From Bacillota bacterium (lineage in GTDB: Bacteria > Bacillota > Clostridia > Oscillospirales > Ruminococcaceae), in contig JAEZTV010000015.1 of the NCBI GenBank assembly GCA_023421245.1, positions 1-64,000 on the forward strand: DNA of 64,000 bases. Reading direction: 5' to 3'. The notes below the pieces were generated by a model that was not told the origin of the DNA, made no database searches, and worked only from the letters and a program-made list of their open reading frames with translations. Made by a program: the position numbers and the translations under genes. Below, piece after piece: positions 1-7,659 of this stretch (its first letter is position 1; every line of letters starts with the position of its first letter).

Positions 1-10
1 ACACTCTTCA

Positions 11-95
11 TGAAAGATGTGGCCTCCTTGTCGGTGTTGTTAGGTGTTGTAACTCAACTTTAACCGATTTGGCCTCATCTTTCACTTCTTTTTTT
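11..95 (+). terminator. Possible terminator with long loop
   Basis: Fourteen-base arms at 11-24 and 71-84 are complementary with one mismatch and are followed by a T-rich run (89-95). The 46-base loop is unusually long for a simple terminator. It would end a + strand transcript entering from before the window. Confidence 0.4.
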
Positions 96-155
96 AAAAT
101 GTCCAATATCTATTGTAGCTCTACAAGAATAACACCCGGGCCTGCGTAGACACGC

Positions 156-183
156 TTTGTTTTGCCCCGAAATGTGCTATACT
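156..183 (+). promoter_or_regulatory. Extended -10 promoter for the pseudouridine synthase
   Basis: TTTGTT (156-161) lies 16 bases before TATACT (178-183), which is preceded by TG one base upstream (175-176), an extended -10. A second TATAAT overlaps at 183-188. No gene is visible in 96-292. Confidence 0.45.
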
Positions 184-292
184 ATAATTAGGATTATGCG
201 GGACGTCGCGGACAGCGTCCCATACAATCCGAATATAGAGGCAATTATCAATCCATACCGAATTCGTCGAAGTGATTTTTGGGGGTACGACA

Positions 293-1018
293 ATGCCATT
301 GCAGCGAATCGACAAGGTGATTGCGGGGCAGCTGAATATGTCTCGTGCCGATGCCAAAAGGCTGATTACAGGCGGCAAGGTGACGGCAGACGGCGCAGTT
401 GCACGCGTACCGGAGCAGAAGGTTGACCCTGCACACGCGTGTATTACGGTTAACGGCGCTTTGCTTGCATACAAACCAAACATCTATATTATGCTCAACA
501 AGCCTGTAGGGGTGGTCAGCGCTACGCGGGACACAAAGCAGAAAACCGTACTCGACCTCGTTCCCGCGCCCCTTGCGCGCAAGGGGCTGTTCCCCGCGGG
601 AAGATTGGACAAGGATACCGTAGGATTTGTGCTGATTACCGATGACGGCGCGCTTGCCCACCGTATGCTTTCGCCCAAAAGCCATGTTCCCAAAACATAT
701 CTCGCGGCATTGGACAGTCTGCCGGACGAGCAAGGGATGAACCGGCTTATGCGGGGCATCGACCTTGGGGATGGTACGCTTTGCCGCCCTGCGCGTCTGC
801 GGGTGGTAGAAGCGGAGCAACCTAACACGGTTGAGATTATTATCACCGAGGGGATGTACCATCAAATCAAGCGAATGTTTGCAGCATCGGACAGGCAGGT
901 GCTGCATCTCAAACGCGTTGCCATCGGCGCGCTGCCTCTGGATGAAACGTTGCCGGAAGGGCAGTGTAAAGAAATATTCCACAAAGATGTTGAAAAACTT
1001 TTGACACCTGCTTTTTAG
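293..1018 (+). CDS. RsuA/RluB-family rRNA pseudouridine synthase
   Basis: A 241-residue protein with an N-terminal S4 RNA-binding domain (about 1-60, starting MPLQRIDKVIAGQL) and the RsuA/RluB/E/F catalytic core. The signature GRLDKDTVG near residue 103 contains the catalytic Asp. The family isomerises uridine to pseudouridine in 16S or 23S rRNA; RsuA modifies 16S U516, but the target cannot be fixed from sequence alone. The ATG at 293 is chosen because GGGGG at 281-285 sits 7 bases upstream; an in-frame GTG at 272 has no ribosome site. It appears monocistronic. Confidence 0.88.
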   Translation: MPLQRIDKVIAGQLNMSRADAKRLITGGKVTADGAVARVPEQKVDPAHACITVNGALLAYKPNIYIMLNKPVGVVSATRDTKQKTVLDLVPAPLARKGLFPAGRLDKDTVGFVLITDDGALAHRMLSPKSHVPKTYLAALDSLPDEQGMNRLMRGIDLGDGTLCRPARLRVVEAEQPNTVEIIITEGMYHQIKRMFAASDRQVLHLKRVAIGALPLDETLPEGQCKEIFHKDVEKLLTPAF

Positions 1019-1100
1019 AAAAGTGATGAAATCATGCGAAAAAATAAGAAATTAGTTAATTTCCATAAACCGTGAAAATTAAGTTTGGACATTAAGTAGC

Positions 1101-1129
1101 TGTTCATTCCCCGCCTTTTTTGTTATAGT
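1101..1129 (+). promoter_or_regulatory. Probable promoter of the sugar ABC ATPase
   Basis: TATAGT at 1124-1129 has TG at 1121-1122 (extended -10). The -35 (TGTTCA, 1101-1106, spacer 17) is weak. AGGAGG lies just before the gene. Confidence 0.4.
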
Positions 1130-1188
1130 AAGTATTGTAAGCACAGGGTATATTCAGTATACTTTTAATAGAAAACAGGAGGTCCATT

Positions 1189-2313
1189 ATGGCTAGTGTT
1201 ACCCTAAAGAACATTTACAAAAGATATCCAGGCGGCGTTACTGCGGTTTCTGACTTCAATCTTGAGATTCAGGACAAGGAGTTTGTTATCCTGGTTGGTC
1301 CTTCCGGCTGCGGTAAATCCACAACCCTTCGTATGATCGCAGGTCTTGAGGAGATCTCGGACGGCGAGCTGAGCATTGGCGACAGACTGGTAAACGACGT
1401 TGCCCCGAAGGACCGCGATATCGCGATGGTGTTTCAGAACTATGCTCTTTATCCGCACATGACGGTTTATGAGAACATGGCATTTGGCCTGAAGCTTAGA
1501 AAAACCCCGAAAGAGGAGATTAAGCGCCGTGTTGACGAGGCCGCTCGTATCCTTGATATTGAGCATCTGCTCGACAGAAAACCCAAGGCTCTTTCCGGCG
1601 GCCAGCGCCAGCGTGTTGCACTTGGCCGTGCAATCGTTCGTGAGCCCAAGGTCTTCCTGCTTGACGAGCCGCTCTCCAACCTTGACGCAAAGCTTCGTGC
1701 ACAGATGAGAACCGAGCTTTCCAAGCTCCACATCCGTCTGGGTACAACCTTTATCTATGTAACGCATGACCAGACTGAGGCTATGACGATGGGTGACCGC
1801 ATTGTTGTTATGAAGGATGGCTTCATTCAGCAGGTTGATACCCCGCAAAACCTCTATGACAGACCTGTTAACATGTTTGTTGCGGGCTTTATGGGTTCGC
1901 CCCAGATGAACTTTATCGATGCGGTTCTTCAGCAAAAGGATGGCAAGTTTGTAGTAGAGTTTGGCAACGACGAGCAGAAATACACTGTTGAGGTTCCGGA
2001 TTCAAAGACCAAGCCCGAGAACTTTGCGGAGTATGCCGGCAAAGAAGTTGTTTTGGGCATCCGCCCCGAAAACATCCATGACGAGGAGATGTTCCTTTCC
2101 GCTGCGACCTCTGGCGTAATTGAGTGCAGTGTTGAGGTTACCGAGTTGATGGGCGCCGAGACTTACCTGTACCTCAACTGTGTTGGCAACAACCTGATTG
2201 CACGGGTATCGCCTCGCTGCACCGCCAGAACAGGCGATGTAATTAAGGTTGCTATGGATGTTAAGAAGATTCACCTGTTTGACAAAGAGACTGAGGAGTG
2301 CATCCTGAGCTAA
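1189..2313 (+). CDS. ugpC: Carbohydrate ABC transporter ATP-binding protein, UgpC/MsmX type
   Basis: A 374-residue ATPase that energises CUT1-type sugar importers at the inner face of the membrane. Walker A GPSGCGKST is at about 37-45, followed by a Q-loop (FQNYALYPHM), signature LSGGQ (about 135) and Walker B leading into LLDEPLSNLDA. A switch histidine (THDQTEA) and a C-terminal TOBE/MalK-like regulatory domain with IRPE follow. It stands alone between its own promoter and a strong terminator, with no permeases beside it. This is typical of the shared MsmX-like ATPase in Bacillota that serves several sugar systems. The permease pair near 40-41.6 kb lacks an ATPase and is a plausible client (inference). 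Confidence 0.93.
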   Translation: MASVTLKNIYKRYPGGVTAVSDFNLEIQDKEFVILVGPSGCGKSTTLRMIAGLEEISDGELSIGDRLVNDVAPKDRDIAMVFQNYALYPHMTVYENMAFGLKLRKTPKEEIKRRVDEAARILDIEHLLDRKPKALSGGQRQRVALGRAIVREPKVFLLDEPLSNLDAKLRAQMRTELSKLHIRLGTTFIYVTHDQTEAMTMGDRIVVMKDGFIQQVDTPQNLYDRPVNMFVAGFMGSPQMNFIDAVLQQKDGKFVVEFGNDEQKYTVEVPDSKTKPENFAEYAGKEVVLGIRPENIHDEEMFLSAATSGVIECSVEVTELMGAETYLYLNCVGNNLIARVSPRCTARTGDVIKVAMDVKKIHLFDKETEECILS

Positions 2314-2334
2314 TCACCCTCAAAACGCAATTGC

Positions 2335-2368
2335 AAGAGGCGTAACGTAAACCGTTACGCCTCTTTTT
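2335..2368 (+). terminator. Strong rho-independent terminator after ugpC
   Basis: GAGGCGTAACG (2337-2347) and CGTTACGCCTC (2353-2363) form a perfect 11-bp stem with a 5-base loop, followed by TTTTT. Confidence 0.9.
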
Positions 2369-2415
2369 GTGTTGCCGTTACAAAGGGCGTTTGCGGGCTG
2401 CAAGATGCCTGGCTG

Positions 2416-2976
2416 CTATGCGTTAAACCCAAAGGGGGGCGTACCGTTTAGCAGTACAAGCAACAGCGATGCATGGTTGATATCTGCGGTGCTGTCGCGG
2501 TTAACAAGCTGCAAAACCTGCGGACGGGTTTGAAACAAGCGTACGGCTGTATGCGCTGTGAGCGTCATTTCGCTGCCGATTTGGTACGAGCTTTGTGCAA
2601 AAGCACTTCCGCCCGCCGCAGGAACGCCGTCCAAAACGGCATCGAGCGCGGCGCGCGTTCCAAACTGCGGCGATACGCACACCGTATACAGTAATAGCGC
2701 AATACAATCGTGCGGTGCCGCCAGAATAATCTCGCACTGCTCTTTTAATGAGAGGGCATCACACGTTGAGGAGAAAAGTTCAAACCGTACCGCCATACCT
2801 TTTCTTACATCCATCTGCATCTGAGTCTGCAAACAGTGCGCAATCCCCGCGATGGTAAACGCAGCACAACCCATAAAGGCCGAAAGCTCGGGCAGGAGTA
2901 TATCGGGCGGCGGCTTTTGCATCAAACGCGACAGGTATTCCTCTTTGGAAAGGTTGGAATGAGGACGCTTATTCAC
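2416..2976 (-). CDS. Hypothetical protein
   Basis: A 186-residue protein of unrecognised family. It is mostly alpha-helical by composition, with no signal peptide, and the stretch FMGCAAFTIAGIAHCL is hydrophobic but too polar-flanked to call a membrane segment. The start is a GTG at 2976 because GGAGG (2984-2988) sits 7 bases upstream; the nearby ATG is out of frame. A candidate promoter lies at 2995-3022. It converges with ugpC across the terminator. No function can be proposed. Confidence 0.65.
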   Translation of the reverse strand: MNKRPHSNLSKEEYLSRLMQKPPPDILLPELSAFMGCAAFTIAGIAHCLQTQMQMDVRKGMAVRFELFSSTCDALSLKEQCEIILAAPHDCIALLLYTVCVSPQFGTRAALDAVLDGVPAAGGSAFAQSSYQIGSEMTLTAHTAVRLFQTRPQVLQLVNRDSTADINHASLLLVLLNGTPPFGFNA

Positions 2977-2994
2977 TGCATTTCCTCCAAGTCA

Positions 2995-3022
2995 TTTATA
3001 CTATATAGAGCTTCCGCTGCAA
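2995..3022 (-). promoter_or_regulatory. Candidate promoter for the hypothetical gene
   Basis: On the minus strand TTGCAG (3022-3017), a 16-base spacer and TATAAA (3000-2995). The start point would fall almost on the ribosome site, so the overlapping TATAGT (3005-3000) may be used instead. The rest of 3023-3265 holds nothing recognisable. Confidence 0.35.
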
Positions 3023-3265
3023 CTTATTAATTCGCGCCGTTTTGCACTTTTCGTGCCTTTCTAAGTTGCTTGGCTGCATGGAATTTGAGAGTTTTGGTTT
3101 AACCCCCTTGCAGCTATCGGCATCAAATGCTGCCGGCAGGCCGCCCTATATAGGATTTTATGCAGCACAATATACTGTTTTGCCCCCTTGCATAAACTTT
3201 TTACTGCGGGCGGCATCTTTTTGCGGGCAGATGTAGCAGTTGAGGCTATATTTTTATATTCTCTG

Positions 3266-3308
3266 CGAAAAACAACTTCCGCCGCATAAGACACTTATGC
3301 GGCGGAAG
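3266..3308 (-). terminator. Terminator of bacteriohemerythrin gene
   Basis: Perfect 15-bp arms (3276-3290 and 3294-3308) with loop ACA; reading the minus strand, the stem is followed by TTGTTTTTC. Confidence 0.88.
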
Positions 3309-3328
3309 GGTTATGTGGATGGGATGGC

Positions 3329-3727
3329 TTACTTTATGTATTGGGCAAGCTCGGTATCTACGTTTTTGATGTGGTTGAGCAGCCAACCGGACAGCATGGT
3401 GTTCATCTTAGCCACCGAAACAATGGTAGGCCCATGCTCGGAGATATCGTTCTTGAGAGCTCTTACCTGTGCAATAAAGTCATCGTGAATCTTCTTATGC
3501 TCGGCAACCTTGGGGTAGGTGGATTTTCGCTGCAGCGCTTCCTCGTCAGAGAAGTGCTTTACCACGTAATTTTCAAGAAACTCGGCAGTTTTTACAACCT
3601 CCTGCCGTCCCTTACCCACCGAGCAGGCTGCGTACAATGCATCCATCGCATCAAACAGCGCCTTGTGCTGCTCGTCAATGAGGGTAACGCCAATCTTAAA
3701 GCTTTCGTTCCATGTCGGCATAATCAT
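3329..3727 (-). CDS. Bacteriohemerythrin
   Basis: A 132-residue hemerythrin-fold protein that binds O2 at a non-heme di-iron site in the cytoplasm. The iron ligands of the family are visible: H21, H58 with E62 (HFSDEE), H77 and H81 (EHKKIH), H119 and D124 (NHIKNVD). Length matches single-domain bacteriohemerythrins. In anaerobes these proteins are linked to oxygen sensing, storage or detoxification. It is a single-gene unit with AAAGGA upstream; ATG at 3727 or the in-frame ATG two codons later are both possible. The terminator is immediately downstream. Confidence 0.92.
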   Translation of the reverse strand: MIMPTWNESFKIGVTLIDEQHKALFDAMDALYAACSVGKGRQEVVKTAEFLENYVVKHFSDEEALQRKSTYPKVAEHKKIHDDFIAQVRALKNDISEHGPTIVSVAKMNTMLSGWLLNHIKNVDTELAQYIK

Positions 3728-3837
3728 TCATTCCTTTCATGTTGTCACAATTATGTTGCGAATTGATGCTTTATAGCAAGGTGCCCGACAAGAAAGCTGC
3801 CGGGAACCCTAAACATGCAGTGATAAGATTTTGAAGA

Positions 3838-5025
3838 TTAGCTGCCCCGCTGTCTGACCCTTTCGAGCAGAGCGCGGATGCGATTGGAGGGATTAAGCAG
3901 TTCACTGATCGACTCATCGTAGTTGAGCTGGTCGATGAGCAGTGCAAGATATTTGGCCATATCTACCTCGCCATACCAAGGACGGCTTTTGAGTTCCTCG
4001 GTGCGGTAGATCAGGTTTGTGGTAAACACCTTATCAATCAGGCCGTCCGCATACGCCTTATCGAAGTTTGCAAGGCCTTCGCAGAACAACCCAAACGAAA
4101 CACATACAAAAATTCTGCCGGCCTTTTTCTTCTTAAGCTGACAAGCAATCTCCAGCACCGAATCGCCGGAAGAGATCATATCGTCAACAATGATAAGATC
4201 CTTACCCTCCACGTTAGTGCCCAAAAATTCGTGTGCAACAATAGGGTTGCGCCCCTGAACGATGGTAGCATAGTCACGGCGCTTATAGAACATGCCAAGG
4301 TCAACGCCAAGCATCGAGGAGTAATAGATACAGCGCGTCATAGAGCCTTCATCAGGGGAGATAACCATAAGTTTTTCTTTATCAAAACGAATATCGGGAA
4401 ACTGCCGGACCATCGCCTTTAAGAATTGGTAGGTAGGCTGAATATTATCAAAGCCCTTGAGAGGAATTGCGTTGTGAACACGCGCATCGTGCGCGTCAAA
4501 GGTGAGGATGTTTTCTACACCCATACCGGCAAGCTCCTGCAGCATCAGTGCGCAGTCAAGCGACTCACGGGAGTTGCGGCGGTGCTGCCTGCCTTCGTAA
4601 AGCATCGGCATAATAACGGTAATGCGCCTTGCCTTGCCGCCCGCCGCGGCAATAATGCGCTTAACATCCTGAAAATGGTCGTCCGGACTCATCGGTACGC
4701 TCTGGCCGTACATCGTGTATTGTACGCCGTAGTTAAACATGTCGCACAGAATAAACAGGTCATGTCCGCGAATGGATTGCCGAATAAGCCCCTTTGCCTC
4801 GCCGGTGCCAAATCTCGGGCAGCTTGCCTTGATTTTATAACTGTCAAGCAGGTATCCCGGAACCTCAATTTCGGGGTTTTGCTTGTTATGGCGCTCGAGT
4901 CTCCATTTCGTGAGATAGTTATCCACCCTATCGGTAATCTCCTCACAGCCCCTCATTCCAACGATGCCAAGGGTTCCAACCGGAATCTCAACTACCTTAC
5001 ACTCGTGACTGTCGATATAGTCCAT
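3838..5025 (-). CDS. prs: Ribose-phosphate pyrophosphokinase (PRPP synthase)
   Basis: A 395-residue PRPP synthase-like protein that would make phosphoribosyl pyrophosphate from ribose 5-phosphate and ATP for nucleotide, His and Trp synthesis. The PRPP-binding loop is clear (DLIIVDDMISSGDS), as are the phosphoribosyltransferase fold and the region around DAHDARVHNAIP. It is longer than the classical ~315-residue enzyme, with an extra N-terminal part (about 1-60) and insertions, as in the long clostridial branch. The ATG at 5025 is chosen because GGGAGG precedes it; an in-frame TTG 20 codons upstream has no ribosome site. A consensus promoter lies at 5128-5156. Confidence 0.85.
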   Translation of the reverse strand: MDYIDSHECKVVEIPVGTLGIVGMRGCEEITDRVDNYLTKWRLERHNKQNPEIEVPGYLLDSYKIKASCPRFGTGEAKGLIRQSIRGHDLFILCDMFNYGVQYTMYGQSVPMSPDDHFQDVKRIIAAAGGKARRITVIMPMLYEGRQHRRNSRESLDCALMLQELAGMGVENILTFDAHDARVHNAIPLKGFDNIQPTYQFLKAMVRQFPDIRFDKEKLMVISPDEGSMTRCIYYSSMLGVDLGMFYKRRDYATIVQGRNPIVAHEFLGTNVEGKDLIIVDDMISSGDSVLEIACQLKKKKAGRIFVCVSFGLFCEGLANFDKAYADGLIDKVFTTNLIYRTEELKSRPWYGEVDMAKYLALLIDQLNYDESISELLNPSNRIRALLERVRQRGS

Positions 5026-5127
5026 TGACCGTAAACCTCCCAGACGCTTTTCATATTTTATTGTATGTCTCTTGCAAGCGGACAAAACGGAGAAAAACCG
5101 CCGTACAAACTATATCCGCCCAACTAA

Positions 5128-5156
5128 ATTTTACACAGGTTTGACACGCTTGTCAA
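5128..5156 (-). promoter_or_regulatory. Consensus promoter of prs
   Basis: Minus strand TTGACA (5156-5151), 17-base spacer, TAAAAT (5133-5128). The -35 is half of the palindrome TTGACA-CGCT-TGTCAA (5141-5156), a possible operator. It leaves a leader of about 95 bases. Confidence 0.7.
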
Positions 5157-5166
5157 CAAACAAGAG

Positions 5167-5209
5167 AGCACAGCCGAAATGCCCATTTTATGGGCGTTTC
5201 AATTGTGCT
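5167..5209 (-). terminator. Probable terminator of the GGDEF/EAL gene
   Basis: Interrupted stem: AGCACA/TGTGCT (outer), GAAA/TTTC, and GCCCAT/ATGGGC (inner), lying directly downstream of the stop at 5222. T content after the stem is modest. Confidence 0.6.
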
Positions 5210-5221
5210 TTCTGTTATCGG

Positions 5222-6991
5222 TTATCCTGTTTTTTGCCGGCGTAGCAGGCTTTCAGCCTCGTCCTTGGGTACGGCACGGCTGTAATAATAGCCCTGTACC
5301 TTGTCGCATCCAATCAGCCTTACCAGTTCAAGCTGAGCCGCTGTTTCCACGCCTTCCGCCACAACACAAAGGTTTAAACAGTGCGCAAGGTTTACCACCA
5401 GCTTAACAATTTCGTAGTCCTTGGGATCGGTGGCAATATGATCAATAAACTTCTTATCAATCTTCAGGGTGCTAATCCATAACTGGCGCAGTTGGTTTAA
5501 CGAGGAATACCCCGACCCGAAGTCATCCAACGCAAGATCAAGCCCCAGGGCCTCCATGTTTTTTATGACATCCATACTACCGCCCACATATTCTACCAGC
5601 TGCGATTCGGTTACCTCAAGCTCAATACAATCGGTCATAAGGTTAAGGCTGCGAAGCACCTCGGCAATCTCATCCGCAAATGACGGGCGGTGCAGTTGAA
5701 CGAGCGAAAGATTGATTGCCATCTTACCAAAATGGTACCCTTTTTCGCGGAATTCCGCTGCGGTTTTACATGCTTCGGCAAACACCCATTTTCCAAGATC
5801 GTGGATATGGCCGGATTCCTCCGCCGCGGGGATAAACTCGTTGGGCGCAATGCTGCCCACAAGGCTTGAATTTAACCGCAGCAGCGCCTCGAAGCCCACA
5901 ATCTCACCGGTATTGGGGTTGTACTGCGGCTGGTAGAAGACCGAAAACTCATTGTTTTCCAACCCGTGGCGGATGGCGCGTTCCACCGTTTCGTGGCGCA
6001 GAATGCGCTCAAACATCGAGTAGTGAAAAACCGTTGTGGTATCCTTACCTTTGGTTTTAGCGTGCTGCATTGCAATATCGGCGTAGCGCAGCAGCGTTTT
6101 ATCGTTCTGTGCGTGCTGGGGGTACATCGATATGCCAAGGCTTGCGCTAATGCACAGCGTCAGCTTGCCAATCTGCATCGGCGCCTTAATGGCCTCTTTA
6201 AGCCGGCGAGAATATTCTACCGCCTCCTCAGTATCCACTCCGGGCAGGTAGATAGCAAACTCGTCGTTGCTCAGGCGCACCGCAAGCCCGCAGTTTTGCA
6301 CACGCTGCAGAAGAATGCACCCCACCTGCGCAATTACCTTATCCCCCACATAGTGGTCAAGGGTGTCGTTGATGGCCTTGAGGTTGTCAAGGTCAAGCAC
6401 AATAACGGCAGCACTCTTGATATTCCCTGTATGGATATCATTTTGAATGCGGCGTGAAAGTGCGTGCTTGGTGGCCATTCCCGTCAGCTCATCATACACG
6501 ACAGGTGTGTTCTCGTAGGTGTGTTCATTTGCCTCAAGATCCAAAACACTGCCGATTACCCGCAGCAGCGTACCGTCCTCGCCGCGCAGAGCCCTGCCCT
6601 GCGTCCGCAGAGTTTTAACAACGCCAAGCGGTGTAACAACACACAGGCGCAACGCAAAGTCGATCTCTTTGGGATTATTTTTCAGGCTGCCTGCAATCTG
6701 CCGGCACGGGGCTTGATATTCAGGCAGTACATGGCGCGAAAAAAAGTCCCCCATGGTAAAGCGACTGCTGCCGATCGAAAGAATAGTGCGCAGTCTTGGG
6801 GAGATTACGACAATATCAGTTTCACAGTCCCATTCGAACAGGCCTTCTATCAATGTGTCAAGAAGTGAAGAGTATTCATTGAAATATTGATCAGTAAAAC
6901 GCCGATTGGGCAATGTGCCATCTGTTTTGAGGTACCGCTCCCAAACAGACGCGCAATTGCTGTAATCGGGAAATTGTTGCTGTTTGTGCAT
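5222..6991 (-). CDS. GGDEF/EAL protein, probable c-di-GMP phosphodiesterase
   Basis: A 589-residue soluble protein. An N-terminal PAS-like sensor region (about 30-165) is followed by GGDEF (about 170-330) and EAL (about 340-580) domains. The GGDEF active-site motif is degenerate, SNDEF near residue 243, so cyclase activity is unlikely. The EAL domain keeps its catalytic residues: EALLRL, NLS, LEVTES, DDFGSGYSSL, LKIDKKF, AEGVET and QGY. It therefore most likely hydrolyses c-di-GMP, with the GGDEF domain possibly sensing GTP, as in known hybrids. The ATG at 6991 is chosen for AAAGGT 10 bases upstream; an upstream in-frame extension lacks a ribosome site. Confidence 0.88.
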   Translation of the reverse strand: MHKQQQFPDYSNCASVWERYLKTDGTLPNRRFTDQYFNEYSSLLDTLIEGLFEWDCETDIVVISPRLRTILSIGSSRFTMGDFFSRHVLPEYQAPCRQIAGSLKNNPKEIDFALRLCVVTPLGVVKTLRTQGRALRGEDGTLLRVIGSVLDLEANEHTYENTPVVYDELTGMATKHALSRRIQNDIHTGNIKSAAVIVLDLDNLKAINDTLDHYVGDKVIAQVGCILLQRVQNCGLAVRLSNDEFAIYLPGVDTEEAVEYSRRLKEAIKAPMQIGKLTLCISASLGISMYPQHAQNDKTLLRYADIAMQHAKTKGKDTTTVFHYSMFERILRHETVERAIRHGLENNEFSVFYQPQYNPNTGEIVGFEALLRLNSSLVGSIAPNEFIPAAEESGHIHDLGKWVFAEACKTAAEFREKGYHFGKMAINLSLVQLHRPSFADEIAEVLRSLNLMTDCIELEVTESQLVEYVGGSMDVIKNMEALGLDLALDDFGSGYSSLNQLRQLWISTLKIDKKFIDHIATDPKDYEIVKLVVNLAHCLNLCVVAEGVETAAQLELVRLIGCDKVQGYYYSRAVPKDEAESLLRRQKTG

Positions 6992-7274
6992 CCGCGTAGT
7001 TACCTTTCGTTGGTTTATAGGTGCTTTTTGGGGGTATGCTATATCTATTCCCGTATGAACATATTTTAGCATATTTTCCTTGCATTTTGGGGTGTTTTCA
7101 GGAAATTTATATACTTGAACAAAATTTGGTCGTGTTTTTCTATTTTCCGGACGTTTGCTCAATTTTAATCAACTCAAATCAGGAGGCGCGATACACATAA
7201 AAATGACGGAAAAGAGCCATTTGGCCCAATAAAAGACCCAAATAACCGGTTTACAACCGACTGCAACGTGATAT

Positions 7275-7290
7275 CGCGTAATATTACGCG
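7275..7290. repeat. 16-bp perfect palindrome upstream of corA promoter
   Basis: CGCGTAATATTACGCG reads the same on both strands. It ends 27 bases before the -35 of the corA promoter and could bind a dimeric regulator. The remainder of 6992-7274 contains no gene. Confidence 0.5.
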
Positions 7291-7317
7291 GTATTTCTCC
7301 GCTTTGTTGTTTTGCCC

Positions 7318-7345
7318 TTGAAATTATGCAGTGATATGCTATAAT
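7318..7345 (+). promoter_or_regulatory. Promoter of the corA transcript
   Basis: TTGAAA (7318-7323), 16-base spacer, TATAAT (7340-7345) with extended TG at 7337-7338. Start of transcription near 7352, leaving a leader of about 260 bases. Confidence 0.75.
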
Positions 7346-7351
7346 AACTAA

Positions 7352-7612
7352 GAAGTGTGCCGTTTACTAAAACAGGCGGTGCATCTATTTTATCCATCAC
7401 TGCCCACGGCCTGCGCCATTGCGGCGCATGTGATAACGGGACAACTGCAAAGCATGGAGGTGACACTGTGAATCCCGACCCTGGAAACCCTCGAAGTTGT
7501 AACAACCCAATACATGGCCGGCGGTACGGTGTCCATTGCTTGCTTACCGCCGTTATCACGGTGTGCTCCGGCATAGTAGCGGCCGGCAGCACCGCTTTAG
7601 GGAGTGATGCTA
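7352..7612 (+). promoter_or_regulatory. Structured corA 5' leader, candidate cis-regulatory RNA
   Basis: The leader can fold extensively. GTGATAACGG (7430-7439) is perfectly complementary to CCGTTATCAC (7550-7559), enclosing the leader-peptide start. GGCGGTA (7520-7526) pairs with TACCGCC (7545-7551), sharing two bases with the long-range stem, so the two may compete. GCTCC (7565-7569) with GGAGT (7601-7605), plus AGCGG/CCGCT inside it, would hide the corA ribosome site. I could not match it to M-box or another known riboswitch class. Confidence 0.5.
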
Positions 7613-7659
7613 TTGATTACATACCTCAAAACCGAAAACAACCGCCTTGTTGCGCTTGA
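7468..7659 (+). CDS. Candidate leader peptide upstream of corA
   Basis: A 63-codon frame starting at GTG 7468 with an ideal GGAGG (7456-7460) 7 bases upstream. The peptide begins MNPDPGNPRSCNNP, with prolines at positions 3, 5, 8 and 14 and an acidic residue at 4. This resembles the acidic/proline N-terminus of enterobacterial MgtL (EPDP), where Mg2+ limitation destabilises translating ribosomes. It overlaps the start of corA by 47 bases in another frame, so its translation would cross the structure that masks the corA ribosome site. Similarity of role is inference; the ribosome site and composition are seen directly. Confidence 0.45.
   Translation: MNPDPGNPRSCNNPIHGRRYGVHCLLTAVITVCSGIVAAGSTALGSDAIDYIPQNRKQPPCCA

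Noticed and set aside
7352..7612. corA leader as an M-box magnesium riboswitch
   Set aside because: Some 3' similarity (TTGCTTG and GTGCT stretches) was noticed, but the 5' conserved M-box sequences are not present.
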